From: Cytophagales bacterium
Lineage (GTDB): Bacteria; Bacteroidota; Bacteroidia; Cytophagales; Flammeovirgaceae
Assembly (NCBI GenBank): GCA_025056215.1
Contig: JANWWC010000005.1
Location: forward strand, 62,001 to 126,000
DNA length: 64,000 nucleotides
Reading direction: 5' to 3'
Below, one piece after another: positions 60,293-64,000 of the stretch (its first letter is position 1; each line of letters starts with the position of its first letter). The notes beneath the pieces were generated by a model. It did no database searches and was not told the DNA's origin. It saw only the letters and a program-made list of their open reading frames with translations. Both the position numbers and the translations under genes were made by a program.

Positions 60293-60976
60293 ATGATTTC
60301 ATTTCCTACTAAGCCAGACGGAATTTTGGAACTTTATTTAATTCGCCATGCAGAAAGTGAAGGTAATATTAACACAGGAATTGTAGGAGGACAATCCAAC
60401 CATCTTCAACTTACTGAACGGGGAATTTTACAGGCTAAAGCATTAGGAGAGCATTTTTTGCAACACAATATTTTTTTTGATGGAATATTTTGTTCGACAG
60501 CCGAACGTGCGAAAGCGACTGCTACTACGTTTAGCAGCTACATTAATTTTCCCGCTGACAAGATCGTATATAGCGACGATCTTTTGGAAATTAGCCAAGG
60601 AGAATGGGAAGGAAGACCCCGAGTGGAAGTTTATACTCCTGAAGTATTAGAGCGTATTAGCAGTGATGTTGCTAACTTCTGCCCGCCTTCAGGAGAAAGT
60701 TTGCGCGATGTAGAAAAAAGGATGCTTAATTTCATCCATCATCATATCCATTTTCACCCTGATAAAAAGCAGCGATACGCTATTGTATCCCACGGGACTG
60801 CCTTGAGATGTTTGATTCGCGCTGTGTTAGGATTTGAATATGCCATGATTTTTAGAGTAGTGTTGCATAACACTTCTGTTACCAATCTGCAGCGCACTGC
60901 CAAAGGTTGGTATTTAGAACGCTTAAATGATTCTCAGCATCTAAATAAAGTAGGCTATTATTACGGTTATTATTAA
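60293..60976 (+). CDS. histidine phosphatase superfamily protein
   Basis: This 227-residue protein of the phosphoglycerate mutase-like family has the catalytic histidine in LYLIRHAESEGN at about residue 18 (RHA rather than RHG), a second site EWEGRPRVEV, and the C-terminal His in YAIVSHGTALRCLIRAVL. Members are small-molecule or protein phosphatases. The substrate here is not known. It converges on the DUF4159 gene with a 3-bp gap. Confidence 0.88.
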   Translation: MISFPTKPDGILELYLIRHAESEGNINTGIVGGQSNHLQLTERGILQAKALGEHFLQHNIFFDGIFCSTAERAKATATTFSSYINFPADKIVYSDDLLEISQGEWEGRPRVEVYTPEVLERISSDVANFCPPSGESLRDVEKRMLNFIHHHIHFHPDKKQRYAIVSHGTALRCLIRAVLGFEYAMIFRVVLHNTSVTNLQRTAKGWYLERLNDSQHLNKVGYYYGYY

Positions 60977-60979
60977 TTG

Positions 60980-61633
60980 TTAGTTTTGCGTAAGTGCATA
61001 GCTAATCAGATTAGCACCCATTTGAAGCGCTTTTTGACGAATCTCTTCAGGGTCGTTGTAAACGCTTTGGTCTTCCCAACCATTTCCTAAGTCGCATTCG
61101 TAACTGTAAAAGCAAACCAAGCGACCCTCATAAATGAGTCCAAAACCTTGAGGAGGTTTTCCATCGTGTTCATGTACTTTGGGTAAACCTTTAGGAAAAG
61201 AGTACTTTTGATGATAGATAGGATGAGAAAATGGAAGTTCTACAAAATCCAGTTCTGGAAATACTTTTTTCATTTCAATGCGAATAAATCTGTCTAACCC
61301 GTAATTATCGTCGATGTGCAAAAAGCCACCTGCAATCAGATAACGTCTCAGGTTTTCAGCTTCTTGTGGAGAAAAAAATACGTTGCCATGTCCGGTTAAA
61401 TGAACAAACGGATAGGAAAATATTTCAGGGCTTCCCACCTCTACGATATCCTCTTCAGGATAAATGCTTGTTCCTAAGTTGGCATTTACAAAAGCAATCA
61501 AATTAGGCAAAGACGTTTTGTTAGCGTACCAGTCTCCTCCGCCATTGTATTTTAATTTGGCTATTTTAATGGAATAATTCTGAGCGAATCCGTTAAGACA
61601 GAGCCCTATTAAAAACCAACAGTACCACTTCAT
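60980..61633 (-). CDS. DUF4159 domain-containing protein
   Basis: This 217-residue protein has a signal peptide (WYCWFLIGLCLNGFAQ) and a DUF4159 domain. The key segments are KLKYNGGGDWYANKTSLPNL, FVHLTGHGNVFFS and GGFLHIDDNYGLDRFIR. DUF4159 resembles class I glutamine amidotransferase-like folds but has no proven activity. It is common in Bacteroidota and Planctomycetes. Confidence 0.9.
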   Translation of the reverse strand: MKWYCWFLIGLCLNGFAQNYSIKIAKLKYNGGGDWYANKTSLPNLIAFVNANLGTSIYPEEDIVEVGSPEIFSYPFVHLTGHGNVFFSPQEAENLRRYLIAGGFLHIDDNYGLDRFIRIEMKKVFPELDFVELPFSHPIYHQKYSFPKGLPKVHEHDGKPPQGFGLIYEGRLVCFYSYECDLGNGWEDQSVYNDPEEIRQKALQMGANLISYALTQN

Positions 61634-61767
61634 TTTAAGTGAGTTTTTCTCAAATTTACAAATTTTTGAAAATTCGTTAAAAAGAATAACAAAATTCTAA
61701 GAATCTTCTCTAACATGATAAAAATTTTTGGATATTTGCGTTTTGCAATCAACTTACATAGCTTTTT

Positions 61768-62922
61768 ATGAACGCTCATTTATTCGATGTTTATCCGATT
61801 TATGAAATAGAACCTGTCGAAGGCAAAGGTTGTTATATTAAAGATAAAAAAGGAGTAGAATATCTTGATTTTTATGGCGGGCACGCTGTTATTTCTATTG
61901 GACATGCTCACCCTCATTATATCAAGCGCATCACTGAGCAACTCAATAAAATTGCCTTTTATTCGAATTCTATTGTCAATCGCTTACAAGAAGAGTTAGC
62001 AGAGCGTTTGTTACACCTCTCAGGAATGACAGGTTATCGCTTGTTTTTAGTGAACTCAGGAGCAGAAGCTAACGAAAATGCTTTAAAATTAGCTTCTTTT
62101 CATACAGGAAGAAGAAAAGTGATTGCTTTTAAAAGAGCATTTCATGGACGTACCTCTGCTGCGGTAAATGTTACGGACAATCCTAAAATAAGAGCTTTGA
62201 TTAATGATGGTTTTCCAGTAGAATTTAAATGTTTTAAAGAGGACTGTTGTATTTTTGAATCGCTTCAAAATAGAGATGTAGCAGCCGTAATTATTGAAAC
62301 AATACAAGGTGTAGGAGGAATTCATATGCCTTCTGTCTCTTTTTTGAGACGCTTGCGCGAAGAATGTACTAAGACAGGAACCGTGTTAATTGCTGATGAA
62401 ATTCAGTGCGGATACGGGCGTTCTGGTTATTTTTTTGCTTTTCAAATGGCAGGCATCCAGCCTGATATTATTTCTGTGGCAAAAGGAATGGGAAACGGTT
62501 TCCCGATTGGAGGTATTCTGATAGCCCCTCAGTTTAAGGCTTCTTACGGACTTTTAGGAACTACTTTCGGAGGAAATCATTTGGCTTGTGCAGCAGCTCT
62601 TGCAGTTTTAGAAGTAATAGAACAAGAAAAACTAGTACAAAACGCAAAAAGTATGGGAGATTATTTGTTAAGCTCTTTGAAAAAAATAAAAGGAATTGCA
62701 GATGTTCGCGGCATGGGTTTGATGATCGGTTTGGAGTTTGAGAAGCCTATCAAATTTTTGCGAGATGAATTATTGTTTGAACATAAAATTTTTACAGGCA
62801 ATTCTTCTAATCCTAATGTTTTGCGCTTATTACCACCTCTAACGATTACGGAGCGGGAAGCCAATCAATTTTTAAACGGCCTGCAAGAAGTGATTCAAAA
62901 AATACATCAACATGAATCCTAA
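61768..62922 (+). CDS. argD: acetylornithine/ornithine aminotransferase type
   Basis: This class III PLP-dependent aminotransferase of 384 residues has NSGAEANENALKLASFHTGRR for phosphate binding, LIADEIQCGYGRSG, and the PLP lysine in ISVAKGMGNGFPIGG. The length and motifs fit ArgD or the closely related ornithine aminotransferase. It differs from the paralogue at 40989. The 3' end overlaps the dipeptidase start by 11 bp. No arg operon is visible, so the assignment to arginine synthesis is provisional. Confidence 0.85.
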   Translation: MNAHLFDVYPIYEIEPVEGKGCYIKDKKGVEYLDFYGGHAVISIGHAHPHYIKRITEQLNKIAFYSNSIVNRLQEELAERLLHLSGMTGYRLFLVNSGAEANENALKLASFHTGRRKVIAFKRAFHGRTSAAVNVTDNPKIRALINDGFPVEFKCFKEDCCIFESLQNRDVAAVIIETIQGVGGIHMPSVSFLRRLREECTKTGTVLIADEIQCGYGRSGYFFAFQMAGIQPDIISVAKGMGNGFPIGGILIAPQFKASYGLLGTTFGGNHLACAAALAVLEVIEQEKLVQNAKSMGDYLLSSLKKIKGIADVRGMGLMIGLEFEKPIKFLRDELLFEHKIFTGNSSNPNVLRLLPPLTITEREANQFLNGLQEVIQKIHQHES

Positions 62923-64000
62923 ACAATATATCGAAAATCATAAAGAGCGGTTTTTAAGTGAGTTGCTCGAATGGCTAAAAATTCCTTCAGTGAGCACAGA
63001 GAGCTCTCATACTGCCGACATGAAACGAGCTGCCGAATATTTGTGTAAGCAACTTACTTCTCTGGGTTTAGAGCGAGTGTCTGTTCTCCCTACGAAAGGG
63101 CATCCCGTAGTGTTCGCCCAAAAAATTATAAATCCTTCTTTGCCTACAGTGTTGATTTATGGACACTACGACGTGCAGCCTACTGATTCATCTGATGGCA
63201 GGACATGGACCTCTCCCCCTTTTGAGCCTGTAGTTCGTGATGGGAAAATATATGCAAGAGGCGCTACCGACGATAAAGGACAAGTTTATATTCACGTAAA
63301 AGCCATTGAAACCCTTCTCAATACAACGGGACTTACTTGCAATGTTAAGTTTTTGATTGAAGGGGAAGAAGAAATTGGTTCGCCACATCTGGGAGAGTTC
63401 GTAGAACAACATCGCAACTTGTTGCAATGCGATGTTATATTGATTTCAGATACCTCTATTTTGGACAATGATATTCCTTCTATGACTGTGAGTCTACGTG
63501 GCTTGAGTTATGTAGAAGTAGAAGTTTCATCAGCTAATAAAGATTTACACTCTGGGGTATATGGCGGTGCAGTTGCTAATCCGATTAATGTACTTTGTCA
63601 GATGATAGCTTCTCTGCACGATGCTAATCGACGCATTACTATTCCGGGTTTTTATGATAATGTAATTCAACTTTCAGAAGAAGAGCGGAAATTACGTCAA
63701 GTACCTTTTGATGTAGAAGAATATAAAAAAATGCTTGGCATTCCTGATGTTTGGGGAGAAAAAGGCTATACAGTTCCTGAACTTACTTCTATTCGTCCTA
63801 CGCTTGATGTAAACGGAATTTGGGGAGGATTTACAGGAGAAGGTTCTAAAACGGTGTTGCCATCAAAAGCCTTCGCTAAAATTTCTATGAGACTTGTTCC
63901 TAATCAGACTTGTGATGAAATTACGGCGCTCTTTACAAAGTATTTTCTTCAAATAGCTCCGCCGAGTGTTCGCGTAAAAGTGACTTCTCGTCATGGAGGC
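62912..64000 (+). CDS. M20-family dipeptidase, 3' end outside window
   Basis: A frame of 363 codons is open to the end of the window. The protein starts MNPKQYIENHKERFLSELLE and shows the M20 zinc site YGHYDVQP, the bridging Asp in GATDDKGQ, and the catalytic EGEEEIGSP. The dimerisation domain follows (DLHSGVYGGAVANP). Such enzymes (450-460 residues) cleave dipeptides such as carnosine- or Cys-Gly-type substrates. It overlaps argD by 11 bp. Confidence 0.93.
   Translation, partial: MNPKQYIENHKERFLSELLEWLKIPSVSTESSHTADMKRAAEYLCKQLTSLGLERVSVLPTKGHPVVFAQKIINPSLPTVLIYGHYDVQPTDSSDGRTWTSPPFEPVVRDGKIYARGATDDKGQVYIHVKAIETLLNTTGLTCNVKFLIEGEEEIGSPHLGEFVEQHRNLLQCDVILISDTSILDNDIPSMTVSLRGLSYVEVEVSSANKDLHSGVYGGAVANPINVLCQMIASLHDANRRITIPGFYDNVIQLSEEERKLRQVPFDVEEYKKMLGIPDVWGEKGYTVPELTSIRPTLDVNGIWGGFTGEGSKTVLPSKAFAKISMRLVPNQTCDEITALFTKYFLQIAPPSVRVKVTSRHGG

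Noticed and set aside
1-64000. CRISPR arrays, insertion sequences, prophage and toxin-antitoxin genes
   Set aside because: No regularly spaced direct repeats, transposase motifs, terminal inverted repeats, integrase or phage structural genes were seen. The tRNA loci show no adjacent integrase or duplicated 3' ends.

Overview
This 64 kb window is an AT-rich, gene-dense chromosomal segment from a member of the Bacteroidota, most likely Cytophagales-like. The evidence for the phylum is a fused lpxC-fabZ gene, a fused hisB (phosphatase plus dehydratase), a PorQ-type secretion (T9SS) protein, a single-subunit nqrF, DUF4286/DUF4159/DUF2795 proteins, a CcmD-CcmE pair of the Bacteroidota type, and several promoters with the phylum-specific TAnnTTTG -7 element. 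I see no phage, insertion sequence, transposase, CRISPR array or rRNA. The content is mostly housekeeping and envelope genes in short operons with frequent strand changes and several convergent gene pairs that touch or overlap.

Layout. 1-9 kb: 3' part of an ABC ATPase, peroxiredoxin Bcp, HisB, an O-methyltransferase, OxyR, PorQ, a HAD phosphatase, a membrane-anchored glucosaminidase and a D-2-hydroxyacid dehydrogenase. 9-20 kb: NqrF on its own, an outer-membrane porin, Nudix, a GH1 beta-glucosidase, a secreted NTF2-like protein, the operon fur / HolD-like protein / O-antigen-type flippase, DUF2795, KduD and NADP-isocitrate dehydrogenase. 20-25 kb: lipid A deacylase (PagL-like), LpxC-FabZ, the SiaB-SiaC signalling pair with a small companion gene, and an acyl-CoA desaturase. 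25-33.6 kb: FeoA-FeoB, a K+ channel regulatory protein, nucleotide-sugar dehydrogenase, M48 lipoprotein, and the chain YqeY / CvpA / RibF, then a thioredoxin-like protein. 33.6-43 kb: ligase-associated Lhr-type helicase, PEP carboxykinase, Aat, GalT, an EEP-family lipoprotein, an aminotransferase and PyrH. 43-50 kb: histidine kinase, CcoI-type copper ATPase, an FNR-like regulator with N-terminal cysteines, XseB (59 codons), SGNH hydrolase and CoaX. 50-57 kb: a frameshifted GH2 gene, bacilliredoxin, SufT-like protein, tRNA-Pro and tRNA-Ser, an OmpA protein with an extra discoidin-like domain, tRNA-Leu and a GH36 alpha-galactosidase. 57-64 kb: FadD, CcmD-CcmE, Nudix, a histidine phosphatase, DUF4159, an ArgD-like aminotransferase and a partial M20 dipeptidase.

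How the parts work together. Several genes belong to oxidative and redox stress (Bcp, OxyR with both redox cysteines, bacilliredoxin), metal and heme handling (Fur, FeoAB, CcoI, CcmD/E), envelope lipid A synthesis (LpxC-FabZ, PagL-like, flippase, nucleotide-sugar dehydrogenase) and glycan breakdown (GH1, GH2, GH36, KduD, GalT). The clearest regulatory unit is the divergent ccoI / fnr-like pair. Its shared intergenic region carries a TGAT-N4-ATCA palindrome and a TAnnTTTG-like box pointing each way.

I did not find a large, clearly novel multi-gene system. The best leads are the fnr/ccoI control region, a HolD-like protein in an operon with fur, the discoidin-OmpA fusion, the SiaB-SiaC-small protein trio, a Cys-type CcmE, motif losses in the ABC ATPase and FeoB, a 20-bp palindrome in front of lpxC-fabZ, and the frameshifted GH2 gene.
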